Part shown: positions 23,660-32,564 of the stretch, piece after piece
Numbering within the stretch: the stretch's first letter is position 1
Layout: every line of letters starts with the position of its first letter
DNA from: Streptomyces sp. NBC_01381
GTDB taxonomy: Bacteria > Actinomycetota > Actinomycetes > Streptomycetales > Streptomycetaceae
Assembly (NCBI RefSeq): GCF_026340305.1
Contig: NZ_JAPEPI010000002.1
Coordinates: forward strand, 2,108,001 to 2,172,000
DNA length: 64,000 nt
Reading direction: 5' to 3'
Made by a program: the position numbers and the translations under genes
Notes under the pieces: model-generated
Seen by the model: only the letters and a program-made list of their open reading frames with translations
What the model was told of the DNA's origin: nothing
The model's database searches: none

Positions 23660-24465
23660 CGGAAGCAACCGACGCGGTTCCCACGGCGGAGCGCACCCCG
23701 CTCGTCGAGCTCGACGACGTCAGCAAGTACTACGGCAACATCCGCGCCCTCGAAGGCGTCTCCCTGGAGGTCCACGCGGGCGAGATCTCCTGCGTCCTGG
23801 GCGACAACGGCGCGGGCAAGTCCACCCTCATCAAGATCATCGCGGGCCTGCACCAGCACGACGCGGGCGACTTCCGCATCGAGGGCGAGGACGCGAAGCT
23901 GTCCTCGCCCCGCGAGGCCCTGGACCGCGGCATCGCCACGGTCTACCAGGACCTCGCCGTGGTCCCCCTCATGCCGGTCTGGCGGAACTTCTTCCTCGGC
24001 TCGGAGCCGACGAAGGGCGCGGGCCCCTTCCGCCGCATGGACGTCGACTTCATGCGCGAGACGACCCGCGCGGAGCTGCTCCGCATGGGCATCGACCTGC
24101 GCGACGTCGACCAGCCCATCGGCACCCTCTCGGGCGGCGAGCGCCAGTGCGTGGCGATCGCGCGCGCCGTCTACTTCGGCGCGAAGGTCCTGGTCCTTGA
24201 CGAACCGACGGCGGCGCTCGGCGTCAAGCAGTCGGGCGTCGTCCTGAAGTACGTCGCCGCCGCGCGGGACGCGGGCCTCGGCGTGGTCTTGATCACCCAC
24301 AACCCGCACCACGCGTACCTGGTCGGCAACCGCTTCATCCTCCTGAAGCGCGGCGCGATGTTCGGCAGCTACGCGAGGGACGAGGTCACCCTGGACGAGT
24401 TGACCCGCCAGATGGCGGGCGGCTCGGAGCTGGATGACCTGCGTCACGAGCTAGAGGGACGCTGA
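23656..24465 (+). CDS. Sugar ABC transporter ATP-binding protein (single NBD, FrcA type)
   Basis: A 269-residue ATPase: Walker A GDNGAGKST, Q-loop VYQDLAVVPLMPVW, signature LSGGERQCVAIARAV, Walker B VLVLDEPTAALG and switch His in LITHNPHHAY. Unlike RbsA or XylG it has one nucleotide-binding domain, as in FrcA, so it must act as a homodimer. It is translationally coupled to the permease. After its stop comes a very strong nested hairpin (24483-24596) that ends the operon. Confidence 0.94.
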   Translation: MTEATDAVPTAERTPLVELDDVSKYYGNIRALEGVSLEVHAGEISCVLGDNGAGKSTLIKIIAGLHQHDAGDFRIEGEDAKLSSPREALDRGIATVYQDLAVVPLMPVWRNFFLGSEPTKGAGPFRRMDVDFMRETTRAELLRMGIDLRDVDQPIGTLSGGERQCVAIARAVYFGAKVLVLDEPTAALGVKQSGVVLKYVAAARDAGLGVVLITHNPHHAYLVGNRFILLKRGAMFGSYARDEVTLDELTRQMAGGSELDDLRHELEGR

Positions 24466-24482
24466 GGACAAGCGCCCCGTCA

Positions 24483-24596
24483 GGGGCGCGGGGAACTGCG
24501 CGCTCAGCCACGAAAAAGCCGCAGACGCGTCTGCCGAGTACCGAGCAGACGCGTCTGCGGCTCTTCTTGGGCTGGTCGCGCAGTTCCCCGCGCCCC
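24483..24596. terminator. Nested double inverted repeat, strong bidirectional terminator
   Basis: The inner arms AGCCGCAGACGCGTCTGC (24517-24534) and their complement (24545-24562) form an 18-bp stem with a 10-base loop, preceded by AAAA and followed by CTTCTT. Around it, GGGGCGCGGGGAACTGCGCG (24483-24502) pairs exactly with 24577-24596; these outer arms are two inverted copies of the dispersed repeat also found at 5108. Confidence 0.85.
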
Positions 24597-24657
24597 TAAA
24601 GGGGCGCCCCCGGGTCTGTTGTGCGCGCCCCCGCGAGCGTGAGGCAGAATCCAAGCA

Positions 24658-25815
24658 ATGAGCACCTACCGCGACCTCGCGCACCGCGGCTCCGCACGAG
24701 CCACCGTCCTGCGGACCGTGGGCACGCGTGAGCGCCGATCGCATCTGACGGCGCCCCGCGTGCCCACCGTCGGCATCGACATCGGCGGCACGAAGGTGAT
24801 GGCGGGCGTCGTCGACGCCGACGGCAACATCCTGGAGACGCTCCGCACGGAGACCCCGGACAAGTCCAAGAGCCCCAAGGTCGTCGAGGACACCATCGTC
24901 GAGCTGGTCCTCGACCTCTCCGACCGGCACGACGTGCACGCGGTCGGCATCGGCGCGGCCGGCTGGGTGGACGCGGACCGCAACCGCGTCCTGTTCGCCC
25001 CGCACCTGTCCTGGCGCAACGAACCCCTCCGCGACCGCATCTCGGGCCGCCTCGCCGTGCCCGTCATGGTGGACAACGACGCGAACACGGCCGCGTGGGC
25101 CGAGTGGCGCTTCGGAGCGGGCCGCGGCGAGGACCACCTCGTCATGATCACGCTGGGCACCGGCATCGGTGGCGCGATCCTGGAGGACGGCCAGGTCAAG
25201 CGCGGCAAGTTCGGCGTGGCCGGCGAATTCGGCCATATGCAGGTCGTCCCCGGCGGCCACCGCTGCCCCTGTGGCAACCGCGGCTGCTGGGAGCAGTACA
25301 GCTCCGGGAACGCGCTGGTCAGGGAGGCCCGGGAGCTCGCCGCGGCCGACTCCCCGGTGGCGTACGGCCTGATCGAACGGGTCAAGGGCAACATCCCCGA
25401 CATCTCGGGCCCGCTGATCACCGAGCTGGCCCGCGAGGGCGACGCGATGTGCGTCGAGCTGCTCCAGGACATCGGCCAGTGGCTCGGCGTGGGCATCGCG
25501 AACCTCGCCGCGGCCCTCGACCCCTCCTGCTTCGTCATCGGCGGCGGTGTCAGCGCCGCCGACGACCTCCTCATCGGCCCGGCCCGCGACGCCTTCCGCC
25601 GCCACCTCACCGGGCGCGGCTACCGCCCCGAGGCCCGCATCGCCCGCGCCCAGCTCGGCCCCGAGGCGGGCATGGTGGGCGCCGCCGACCTGGCCCGTCT
25701 GGTCGCCCGCCGCTTCCGCCGCGCCAACCGCCGCCGTGTGGAGCGCTACGAACGCTATGAGCGGTACGCCGAAGCGCGCCGCTCCAACAACCGCACCTCT
25801 CAGGGAACCCAGTAA
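24658..25815 (+). CDS. ROK-family sugar kinase
   Basis: A 385-residue ROK kinase, probably phosphorylating the sugar brought in by the transporter upstream. DIGGTK (residues 41-46) is the phosphate loop, followed by the GIGAAGWVD region, VDNDANTAAWAEW with the catalytic Asp, LGTGIGGAI, and the ROK zinc motif (GHRCPCGNRGCWEQYSSGN). There is no DNA-binding domain. The first 36 residues are an extension absent from standard glucokinases, and the C-terminus has Arg/Tyr-rich repeats (RYERYERYAEARR). Separated from the ABC operon by a strong terminator, so it has its own promoter. Followed five bases later by a membrane-protein gene. Confidence 0.9.
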   Translation: MSTYRDLAHRGSARATVLRTVGTRERRSHLTAPRVPTVGIDIGGTKVMAGVVDADGNILETLRTETPDKSKSPKVVEDTIVELVLDLSDRHDVHAVGIGAAGWVDADRNRVLFAPHLSWRNEPLRDRISGRLAVPVMVDNDANTAAWAEWRFGAGRGEDHLVMITLGTGIGGAILEDGQVKRGKFGVAGEFGHMQVVPGGHRCPCGNRGCWEQYSSGNALVREARELAAADSPVAYGLIERVKGNIPDISGPLITELAREGDAMCVELLQDIGQWLGVGIANLAAALDPSCFVIGGGVSAADDLLIGPARDAFRRHLTGRGYRPEARIARAQLGPEAGMVGAADLARLVARRFRRANRRRVERYERYERYAEARRSNNRTSQGTQ

Positions 25816-25819
25816 GCAG

Positions 25820-26431
25820 ATGACCGTGCCCCGCCAGCCCTCGTCCCCGGACTCTCCGGACTCATCGGATTCCCCGGACTCCCCGGACGAGGGCAAGCGT
25901 CCCCCTGAGGACCGCCGCCACATGATCCGCCGCCGCTGGCTGACGGCGACGATCATCGTCCTGCTCATCGGCGTACCCGCCGGCTATCTGGTGATCTCCG
26001 CCAACCAGAGCCGCAACAGCGGGCGCGACAAGGAGGCCAAGTACTCCGCGACGGGCCTCACGGCGGGCTGGCCCTCCAAGGTGCAGCGCCGCCTGTACGA
26101 CGTGCCGATCCCGCCGTACTCCAGGGAAGTCGCGTACTACGAGACGAACAACTGGCGCACCAGCCGCATGTACGCCCAGTTCCTGACGAGCAACAAGGGC
26201 CTGGACAAGTTCCTCAAGCAGATCGGCTCGAGCACCGCCGACCTGGAGAAGAACGACATCACGATCAGCAAGCGCGACCGCAAGGTCGTCGGCTGGGAGT
26301 TCACGGACCCGGGCCCCTGGTACGGCCTCACCCACGAACAGAAGGACCCGATCCCGACGCTGGACGTCGTGGTGAACCGCGCCAACCCGGACCACCCGAT
26401 GGTGTACGTGGTGTCTACGACAACCCCGTAA
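25820..26431 (+). CDS. Single-pass membrane protein, unknown
   Basis: A 203-residue unrecognised protein. An N-terminal Ser/Pro/Asp repeat (SPDSPDSSDSPDSPDE) made by a 9-base DNA repeat is followed by Arg-rich residues, one membrane helix at about 40-58 (LTATIIVLLIGVPAGYLVI) and an external domain of about 140 residues, with GWPSKVQRRLYDVPIPPYSR and a Trp/Pro-rich end. The ATG at 25820 is four bases past the kinase stop, so the two are co-transcribed. No catalytic motif is seen. Confidence 0.78.
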   Translation: MTVPRQPSSPDSPDSSDSPDSPDEGKRPPEDRRHMIRRRWLTATIIVLLIGVPAGYLVISANQSRNSGRDKEAKYSATGLTAGWPSKVQRRLYDVPIPPYSREVAYYETNNWRTSRMYAQFLTSNKGLDKFLKQIGSSTADLEKNDITISKRDRKVVGWEFTDPGPWYGLTHEQKDPIPTLDVVVNRANPDHPMVYVVSTTTP

Positions 26432-26475
26432 CTGGCGTGTTTCGTCGGTGAGTTGTCCGAGGGGCGGCTCGTACG

Positions 26476-27756
26476 ATGACGCCCATGATCTCCAAAGGGG
26501 TGTCCGAAGAGGCGTACGACGGACGTCGCAGGGCCCAGTGGCTCGCGGGGGAGGCCCGAGCGGCCGGGGTGGCGCGCAGGGACATGCTGCGGCTGCTCGC
26601 GGCGGCGGGCGGGGCATCGGCGCTGGCACTGGCCGCCCCGCGCGCGGAGGCGACGGCAGGCACCCGGAGCTCCGTACCCGGCATCGTGAAACCACTCCCG
26701 TCGGACCGCTTCACGATCCGGGGCACCAACGCGGAGACAAAGTTCGAGTCACTGTCAGAGACCGGCCATCGCACTCCGGCCTCCCACTTCTTCGTACGCA
26801 ACCACACCTCGACCCCGCGGCTCGACGCGAAGACGTGGAAGCTGAAGATCTGGGGCGACGGACTACGAGGCGGCCCGAGGGAGTTCACCCTCTCCGACCT
26901 CAAGGGCCTCCCTTCGGTGTCGCGCACGGCCTTCGTCGAATGCGCGGGCAACGCCCGCAGCTTCTTCGCCACGCAACAGGGCACCCCCGTCTCCGGCACC
27001 CCCTGGACCCTGGGCGCGATCGGCAACGCCCACTGGCGCGGCGCACGCCTCTCCGAAGTCCTGCGCCTGGCCGGAGTGTCCCGCCGCGCCGTGGACGTGC
27101 TGCCGCGAGGCCTGGACGCCGACTACGTCACGGACGACGGCACGAACCTGGGCAGAGTCCGCCGCCCCCTGCCCCTGTCCAAGGCAATGGACGACGTGAT
27201 CCTGGCCTACGAGATGAACGACGCCCCACTACCGCCGGACCACGGCTACCCGGTCCGGATTCTCGCCCCCTCCTGGGTGGGCATCGCCTCGATCAAATGG
27301 CTGGGCGACATCGAGGTCTCCACAACCCCGCTCTACTCACCCTGGAACACGGACTTCTACCGCCTGTTCGGCGAGGCGTACCCGGATGAGGGCAGCACCC
27401 CGCTGACCCTCCAGACCCTCAAGTCCGCCTTCGAACTCCCGTGGAACGCAAGCCTCCCGGCCGCCAGAACCCACCACCTCACCGGCCGCTCCTGGTCGGC
27501 GTCCGGCGCCATCACCCGGGTCGACATCAGCACGGACGAGGGCACCACTTGGCACCCCGCCCGCCTCAACGACAAGCCCCAAACGTCCAGTTGGACCCGC
27601 TGGACCACAACCTGGCATCCCAAAACCCCCGGCCCGACCACTCTCCTGGCCCGCGCGACGGACACCACGGGCCGCACCCAGCCGGAGACGACGGTGCACA
27701 ATGCGCAGGGGTATTTGTTCGATGCGGTGGTGCGGCATGCGGTGCGGGTGGTGTGA
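26476..27756 (+). CDS. Molybdopterin-dependent sulfite oxidase-family enzyme
   Basis: A 426-residue oxidoreductase with an N-terminal region containing a twin-arginine-like start (ARRDMLRLLAAAGGASALAL), implying export folded with its cofactor. The molybdopterin domain (about 70-300) has the molybdenum-ligating Cys in AFVECAGNARSFF and GTPWTLGAIGNAHWRGARL. The C-terminal Mo-co dimerisation domain (about 310-420) shows ITRVDISTDEGTTWHPARL. Members oxidise sulfite or related compounds. The signal is preceded by about 35 extra residues, so the true start may be a later Met. No haem domain or electron-acceptor gene is adjacent. Confidence 0.9.
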   Translation: MTPMISKGVSEEAYDGRRRAQWLAGEARAAGVARRDMLRLLAAAGGASALALAAPRAEATAGTRSSVPGIVKPLPSDRFTIRGTNAETKFESLSETGHRTPASHFFVRNHTSTPRLDAKTWKLKIWGDGLRGGPREFTLSDLKGLPSVSRTAFVECAGNARSFFATQQGTPVSGTPWTLGAIGNAHWRGARLSEVLRLAGVSRRAVDVLPRGLDADYVTDDGTNLGRVRRPLPLSKAMDDVILAYEMNDAPLPPDHGYPVRILAPSWVGIASIKWLGDIEVSTTPLYSPWNTDFYRLFGEAYPDEGSTPLTLQTLKSAFELPWNASLPAARTHHLTGRSWSASGAITRVDISTDEGTTWHPARLNDKPQTSSWTRWTTTWHPKTPGPTTLLARATDTTGRTQPETTVHNAQGYLFDAVVRHAVRVV

Positions 27757-27786
27757 GATGGCGCGGGCCGCTCGCGCGGCCGCGCC

Positions 27787-28746
27787 CTAACCGGCGGTCG
27801 AACCGAGGGCGGCCCACCCCTCGTACACGCTCACCGCCACCCCAAGATCCTCCCAAGCCATCCCCGCCGATTTGAACAGCCGGGGCCGGTCGCCGGGGAT
27901 TGTCGTCTCGCCGCGTACGAGTTCGGCCAATGTCCGCAGCCGGGTCACGTCGAAGGTGCCCGCCTCGATCGCCAGGATGATGTCCCCGCACTCCCTCAGG
28001 GCCACGCCGCGGGACTCCGCCACCACCGAACCGCGGGACAGGAGGGCCTCGTCGACCTCGCGGGCGTCCGGTTCGTGTGAGCCCACCGCCGCCACCGTCG
28101 CGTGGTCCGCCAGCAGGGTGCTGTCGAAGAGGGGGGTGCGTGCCGTCGTGCAGCAGCAGATCACGTCGGCCGACGCGACGTCCGCCGCGGTGGCGGGCGC
28201 CGCCGAGAGGCCCGCGGTGCGGCAGCGTTCGACGAAGGCCGCCACCCGCTCCGGGGTCCGTGCGACCACGTCGACATGCTCCAGGGTGGGCCGCACCGCC
28301 CGGACCGCCTCCACGTGCCCCCAGGCCTGCGGGCCCGTCCCGAAGACGAGCAGGCGGCGCGCTTCGGGCACCGCCAAGTACTTGATCGCGGCGCCCGATA
28401 CGGCGGGCGTCCGCAGGGACGTCAGGGCGATGCCGTCCATGAGGGCGCGCGGCGTGTGCGTCACGCCGTCCAGGAGTGCGTACATGCCCTGGATACGGGG
28501 CAGGTCGCGGCCTGCGTTGGAAGGGGTGACCGTGGCGATCTTCACGCCCGTGTACGCGGTGGTGGCCGACGGCATCAGGAGGAGTTGCCCGCCGGGGATG
28601 TCGACCACGCCTCGGGGCGGTTCCGCTTCCGGGTCCAGATCTGTCTTCAGGACGGCTTCCACCGCCTCGATCGCCGTGGGCATGGGGACGAGCCGGGACA
28701 TCGTCTCGGCGTCGATGTACGGCGGCGGAACGGTTCCGGACGGCAT
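27787..28746 (-). CDS. Ornithine cyclodeaminase/mu-crystallin family protein
   Basis: A 319-residue NAD(P)-dependent protein. It has the substrate-binding GVKIATVTPSNAGRDLP, ALMDGIALTSLRTPAVSGAA, the Rossmann motif LLVFGTGPQAWGHVEAV and VAAVGSHEPDAREVDEALL. Members include ornithine cyclodeaminase, alanine dehydrogenase and ketimine reductases, so the reaction is not fixed by sequence. The ATG is preceded by AAAGGA. The HAD phosphatase gene lies just upstream on the same strand, with a 34-base gap, and may be co-transcribed. Confidence 0.9.
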   Translation of the reverse strand: MPSGTVPPPYIDAETMSRLVPMPTAIEAVEAVLKTDLDPEAEPPRGVVDIPGGQLLLMPSATTAYTGVKIATVTPSNAGRDLPRIQGMYALLDGVTHTPRALMDGIALTSLRTPAVSGAAIKYLAVPEARRLLVFGTGPQAWGHVEAVRAVRPTLEHVDVVARTPERVAAFVERCRTAGLSAAPATAADVASADVICCCTTARTPLFDSTLLADHATVAAVGSHEPDAREVDEALLSRGSVVAESRGVALRECGDIILAIEAGTFDVTRLRTLAELVRGETTIPGDRPRLFKSAGMAWEDLGVAVSVYEGWAALGSTAG

Positions 28747-28780
28747 GGGTGGGTCCTTTCGCGGTGCGGTGCGGTATGGA

Positions 28781-29608
28781 TCAGTTGGCGTTCGAGGCCA
28801 AGTGGTCGATGAGGTGGGGGAGTGCGGCGAAGGAGTCGAGCACGTGGTCCGGTGTTCCGGAGGCCGAACGGTGGGTCTCCGGAAGGTACTTGCCGGTCTT
28901 GACGAGTACGCCGGTGATGCCGCCGCGCTGGGCGGCGAGCACGTCGGACTCGATGTCGTCGCCGATCATGAGCGTTGCGGACGGCTCGGCGCCCAGGTGG
29001 GCGAGCGCGGCGGTGAAGAAGGCCTCGGACGGTTTGCCGGTGATGGTCGCCTCTACCCGGGCGGCCCGTTCGAGACCGAGGAGGAAGGCGCCGGTGTCGA
29101 GGTCGAGACCGTCGGCGGTGCGCCAGTAGAGGTTGCGGTGCATCGCGACGAGGGCGGCTCCCCGTTGCAGGTGACGGAAGACGCGGTTGAGGGCCGCGTA
29201 ACTGAACTCTTCGCCCGCGCCGCCGAGTACGACGACGTCCACTTCCTGATCTGAATCAGCCTCGGGCTCGTCGACCAGCGTCACTCCCGTCAGGTCGGCC
29301 CTGATGTCACCGGCGTTGAGCAGCAGGCAGCGTGCGCCCGGGTGGTGCTCGCGCAGGTGGGCCGCGGTGACGGCGGGGGCCGTGAGGATGTCGTCGGCCG
29401 TGACGGGGAACCCCGCCTCCGCGAGGCGTGCGGCGATCGAGGCGCGGGTGCGCGAGGTCGTGTTGGTGACCAGGGCGAGCGGGAGCCCCGCCGCGCGCAG
29501 CCGCTCCATGGCCGCGACGGCGCCGGGGAGCGGATCCCAGGACACGGTCAGCACTCCGTCGATGTCGATGAGGACTGCGCGGATCCCGCCGACTTGCTCC
29601 AGCTCCAT
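28781..29608 (-). CDS. HAD-IIA phosphatase (LHPP/NagD-like)
   Basis: A 275-residue HAD hydrolase: nucleophile motif I in LIDIDGVLTVSW, motif II LVTNTTSRTRA, motif III Lys in ITGKPSEAFFTAAL and motif IV LMIGDDIESDVLAAQRGG. A type IIA cap sits between motifs II and III. It resembles the LHPP-type (phospholysine phosphohistidine inorganic pyrophosphate phosphatase) branch, but the natural substrate is unknown. Divergent from the SMI1 gene over 71 bases that contain a near-palindrome CACTCACTGAGTG (29640-29652). Confidence 0.9.
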   Translation of the reverse strand: MELEQVGGIRAVLIDIDGVLTVSWDPLPGAVAAMERLRAAGLPLALVTNTTSRTRASIAARLAEAGFPVTADDILTAPAVTAAHLREHHPGARCLLLNAGDIRADLTGVTLVDEPEADSDQEVDVVVLGGAGEEFSYAALNRVFRHLQRGAALVAMHRNLYWRTADGLDLDTGAFLLGLERAARVEATITGKPSEAFFTAALAHLGAEPSATLMIGDDIESDVLAAQRGGITGVLVKTGKYLPETHRSASGTPDHVLDSFAALPHLIDHLASNAN

Positions 29609-29679
29609 GGGACGACCGTACTCACTCAGGGGGCCACCTCACTCACTGAGTGGGCCGCCTCGCCCCGTACGGTGATCGA

Positions 29680-30327
29680 ATGTCTGAGCGAAATGATGAC
29701 GCCGTCGAGCAGGTCACCGCTGCCTGGCTCCGGCTGACCGCCTGGCTGCGGGTGAACGCTCCAACGTCGTACGCCTCACTGCTGCCGCCTGCTCCGGAGT
29801 GCGCGATTGACGCCGCCGGTGCCCAGCTGACGCAGCACCTCGGCTACGGGCTGCCCGCCGAACTGGCGGCCGTGTGGCGGCTGTGCGGTGGTGTGGAGAA
29901 CCAGTACATCGAGGAGAACGAGGAGGAGGGCGAGGTCGGCTCCGGGGATTTCCTGCCGGACGGGGCGTTGTTCACGCCGGCCGATGCCGTGCGCCCGAGG
30001 CTTCCGGGGATCGGCGAGCGCGACTACTGGCAGGGGGCCCGGGTGGTTCCGTGGGTTTCGCGGGACGCCGCCGGGCCGGAGTACGGCGAGTACGTGTCCG
30101 AAGCCGGCGTCGGCCACTGGTCGACGATGGCCGGGCCCGAGGTGTCAGAGCCGCGCCACCCTTCGATGGCCGCGTACTTGGAAGCCGTCCACCGCACGCT
30201 GACCGAGGGGCCGCCCGACCTGATGGGCTCCGATGTTCCCGGCATCGTGTGGGGCTGTCTCGTATGGGACGACCCGGATGATCCGCGCCTTGACGACGCT
30301 TTGGAGCACTGGACGCCCCTTCACTGA
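29680..30327 (+). CDS. SMI1/KNR4 (SUKH) family protein
   Basis: A 215-residue protein of the SMI1/KNR4 (SUKH) fold: GLPAELAAVWRLCGGVEN, then ARVVPWVSRDAAGPEY and an acidic surface throughout (pI clearly low). Many SUKH proteins are immunity proteins against polymorphic toxins, others are housekeeping. No toxin gene is adjacent. The ATG at 29680 follows closely on CGTACGGTGATCGA with no clear ribosome site, so the transcript may be leaderless. Its stop overlaps the convergent hydrolase gene by seven bases. Confidence 0.8.
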   Translation: MSERNDDAVEQVTAAWLRLTAWLRVNAPTSYASLLPPAPECAIDAAGAQLTQHLGYGLPAELAAVWRLCGGVENQYIEENEEEGEVGSGDFLPDGALFTPADAVRPRLPGIGERDYWQGARVVPWVSRDAAGPEYGEYVSEAGVGHWSTMAGPEVSEPRHPSMAAYLEAVHRTLTEGPPDLMGSDVPGIVWGCLVWDDPDDPRLDDALEHWTPLH

Positions 30328-31220
30328 GGGAGCGGGGCCGCCGCCGCGAGCCGGCGGCGGAACCACCGGGTGAGGCCGGCGTCCACCTCGCGGGCCACTG
30401 GCAGCTGGGGCGCGGGCTCGATGCCGGGTTCTTCGGCGAGCGGATGCGCCAACCCGGGGATCGAAAGCAGTTCGGACCGCTCCCCGAGTGCGTCGACGAG
30501 GTCCGACGCATCGGCACGCAGCCCCGGATGATCCCGCTCGCCGCTGACGACGAGCAGCGGCACGCGACCGGCGATGGCGCCCGCCTTGGCGACGAAGTCC
30601 AGGCTGTCGACGGCCTTCTCGGACTCGGCGTCGTACGGATAGCCGCCGGGGAACAGGCCGACGACAGACCGCATCCGGACGGCGGCGTTGACGACGGCGC
30701 CGGCGAAGACCGGGATCTCGGTGTCGGTGAGGATCCGCAGCGCGACGGCCCCGCCGAGCGACCCACCAAGGACGCCGATCGGACCGTCATCGACCGGCAG
30801 TTGCGCTCGGATCGATGCCAGCGCGGCAGGGAACTCCTCGGCCGCCTGCCGGACGAACGGATGCAGATACGACATCAGGACGTCCTCGCGCAGCAACGCC
30901 AAGCCGGCGTCCATGCTGCCGTCGACCATGCGCGCCTCGCACATCGGCATGCCGAGGTGCACCCGCCACGCAGGCACCTCGCTCATCGGCAGCGCGGCGG
31001 CGAACGCGGCGTCCGACCTCGGCGCGTCCAGCATGTGCCACGTGACGATCAGCGGCGCGGTCCCGCCGCCGGCCGGCGGCAGCGCGGTGAACGGCACACC
31101 GGCGGCCGTACCCGTGATCGGTGAGAGCACGCGGTCACGGTAGGTCGGCGGCTGCCTGCCGCGAGCCAGGTATCGCCACCGGCGAAACCATGCGGCCGGT
31201 ACGCGCAGCACCCCTCTCAT
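30321..31220 (-). CDS. Alpha/beta hydrolase
   Basis: A 299-residue alpha/beta hydrolase. The nucleophile elbow is GGSLGG (Ser in GVLGGSLGGAVALRIL), with LLVVSGERDHPGL supplying the acid region and SIPGLAHPLAEEP the catalytic His. The early oxyanion segment is LIVTWHMLDAPR. The family is broad (esterases, peptidases, dienelactone hydrolases); no substrate is inferred. The first codons (MRGVLRVPAAWFRRWRYLARG) are basic and hydrophobic, and a later start is possible. The upstream region holds a 16-base tandem repeat. Confidence 0.82.
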   Translation of the reverse strand: MRGVLRVPAAWFRRWRYLARGRQPPTYRDRVLSPITGTAAGVPFTALPPAGGGTAPLIVTWHMLDAPRSDAAFAAALPMSEVPAWRVHLGMPMCEARMVDGSMDAGLALLREDVLMSYLHPFVRQAAEEFPAALASIRAQLPVDDGPIGVLGGSLGGAVALRILTDTEIPVFAGAVVNAAVRMRSVVGLFPGGYPYDAESEKAVDSLDFVAKAGAIAGRVPLLVVSGERDHPGLRADASDLVDALGERSELLSIPGLAHPLAEEPGIEPAPQLPVAREVDAGLTRWFRRRLAAAAPLPQ

Positions 31221-31264
31221 GGGGGCGACGGATCATATGGGCGACGGATCGTATGGGCGACGGA
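31219..31264. repeat. 16-bp tandem repeat, about three copies
   Basis: ATGGGCGACGGATC(A/G)T is repeated at 31219-31236 (with two extra bases), 31237-31252 and 31253-31264 (partial). It overlaps the start of the hydrolase gene and its presumed promoter. Confidence 0.75.
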
Positions 31265-31369
31265 CGCCCCGGTCCCCGCGCACCGCGACGGCGTATCCCG
31301 GCAGTCGACGGCATCGACCCTGCCCGCGCCGAGGCGCACCCGCCATGCGGCTGAGGTTCCACGCGCGAA

Positions 31370-31402
31370 ACGGGGCTCCGTCCACTGCGGACGGAGCCCC
31401 GT
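31370..31402 (-). terminator. Strong intrinsic terminator of the propeller-protein pair
   Basis: ACGGGGCTCCGTCC (31370-31383) and GGACGGAGCCCCGT (31389-31402) form a perfect 14-bp stem with a five-base loop. It lies eight bases past the stop of the second propeller gene, followed on that strand by TTTC. Confidence 0.85.
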
Positions 31403-31410
31403 CCGTCATC

Positions 31411-32562
31411 TCAGCCGAACCGCAGAACGCGCGGGGCGAAGGTGCCCTCGGGCCCGTCGGCCCGGCCGACCGACCACACCGTCGCCGTGCCTGGCACGGG
31501 CGCGAGCCGCAGCGCCCAGGATTCGCCCTCGCCGGCCACCGCCGGTTCGCTGTACTCGGTGAACGACCCTCCGTTCCAGGCAAGGAAATCCGGCCCGGGG
31601 ACGAGCGGCGGATTGCTGCCCGGCGGGCCCCACTTCTGCGAGCGGGCCACCGAGACCCAGCCCAGCGAGCCGGACGTGCCGGGCGCCAGTGAGCTGATCG
31701 AGCCGAAGTCGGTGGGCACGGCGACCCGGTTCCACGCCTGCCCGTCGAAGCGGACCAGGAGGGGCGGAATCGGCTTGCCCGGCGGCCCGCCGACGAACCC
31801 GGCCGTGCCACCCGCCCACACCTCTGTCGGCGAGACCGCGAGCACACTGCTCACGCCCGACCGCGGGAACCCGCTGACGATCGTCTGCTGCCACTCCTGC
31901 CCGTTCCAGTGCGACACGGCCGCACCCGATTCGGTGGCGCCCGCGGCCCAGACGTCGTCGGCCGCCAGGATGTGCAGGCCGTACACCCATCCCGGCGGCA
32001 CCGGTACGTCCCGCCAGCCGCGCCCGTCCCGGCGCAGCAGCACCTGCGCGCCGTCCCGCGAACCGATCAGCCAGGTCTCACCGCCGCCGGCGACGACTTT
32101 GGTCAGCACGACACCGCGCGGCGGCCGGTCCTCGGACCAGGCCTTGCCGTCGTGGCGGAGCAGGCGGGCGCCGCCCGCCGAGTCGCGGCCGACCGCCCAG
32201 ACCGCGGTCGGCGAGGTCGCGGCGATGGACAGCAGCTCTCCCTGCCAGCCGATGCCGGGCAGACCCTGGCGCTGCCACGCGGTTCCGTCCCAGCGCAGCA
32301 CCAGCGGGAAGCCCGGGGCTTCGCGCCCGACGGCGTCGGCACCCACCGCCCACACCCGGTCGGGCCCGAACGCCACGGCCTCGTTGAGACCGGCCTGCGG
32401 GCGAACCTGCGCCGGGACCGGAACGTGCTGCCAGGACGGGGGGTCCGCCGAGGCCGCGGCAGAGGACATGATCGCCACGATGGTCATGGCGACGGCGAGG
32501 GCCGCGACGAGAAGCCTGCGTGCCATGGGCAGTCTTCGTGCCATGGGAAGTCCGCGTGCCAT
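31411..32562 (-). CDS. Secreted beta-propeller-like repeat protein (second of pair)
   Basis: A 383-residue exported protein. A signal peptide (LLVAALAVAMTIVAIMSSAAASA) follows a start region with three in-frame ATGs 18 bases apart (32562, 32544, 32526), giving MARGLPMARRLPMARRLL; the first has GGGAGG at the right distance. The mature part has about six repeats with an Asp-x-Val-Trp-Ala-x-Gly core (DRVWAVGAD, TAVWAVGRD, DDVWAAGAT, TEVWAGGT) alternating with RxDGxAW strands, as in Kelch/WD-like propellers. It starts two bases after the stop of its paralogue. Function unknown; binding rather than catalysis is suggested. Confidence 0.78.
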   Translation of the reverse strand: MARGLPMARRLPMARRLLVAALAVAMTIVAIMSSAAASADPPSWQHVPVPAQVRPQAGLNEAVAFGPDRVWAVGADAVGREAPGFPLVLRWDGTAWQRQGLPGIGWQGELLSIAATSPTAVWAVGRDSAGGARLLRHDGKAWSEDRPPRGVVLTKVVAGGGETWLIGSRDGAQVLLRRDGRGWRDVPVPPGWVYGLHILAADDVWAAGATESGAAVSHWNGQEWQQTIVSGFPRSGVSSVLAVSPTEVWAGGTAGFVGGPPGKPIPPLLVRFDGQAWNRVAVPTDFGSISSLAPGTSGSLGWVSVARSQKWGPPGSNPPLVPGPDFLAWNGGSFTEYSEPAVAGEGESWALRLAPVPGTATVWSVGRADGPEGTFAPRVLRFG

Positions 32563-32564
32563 GG

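Noticed and set aside
20335..23668. Long minus-strand frames opposite the sugar ABC genes
   Set aside because: Translations are repetitive Leu/Val/Asp/Gly mirrors of the real genes.
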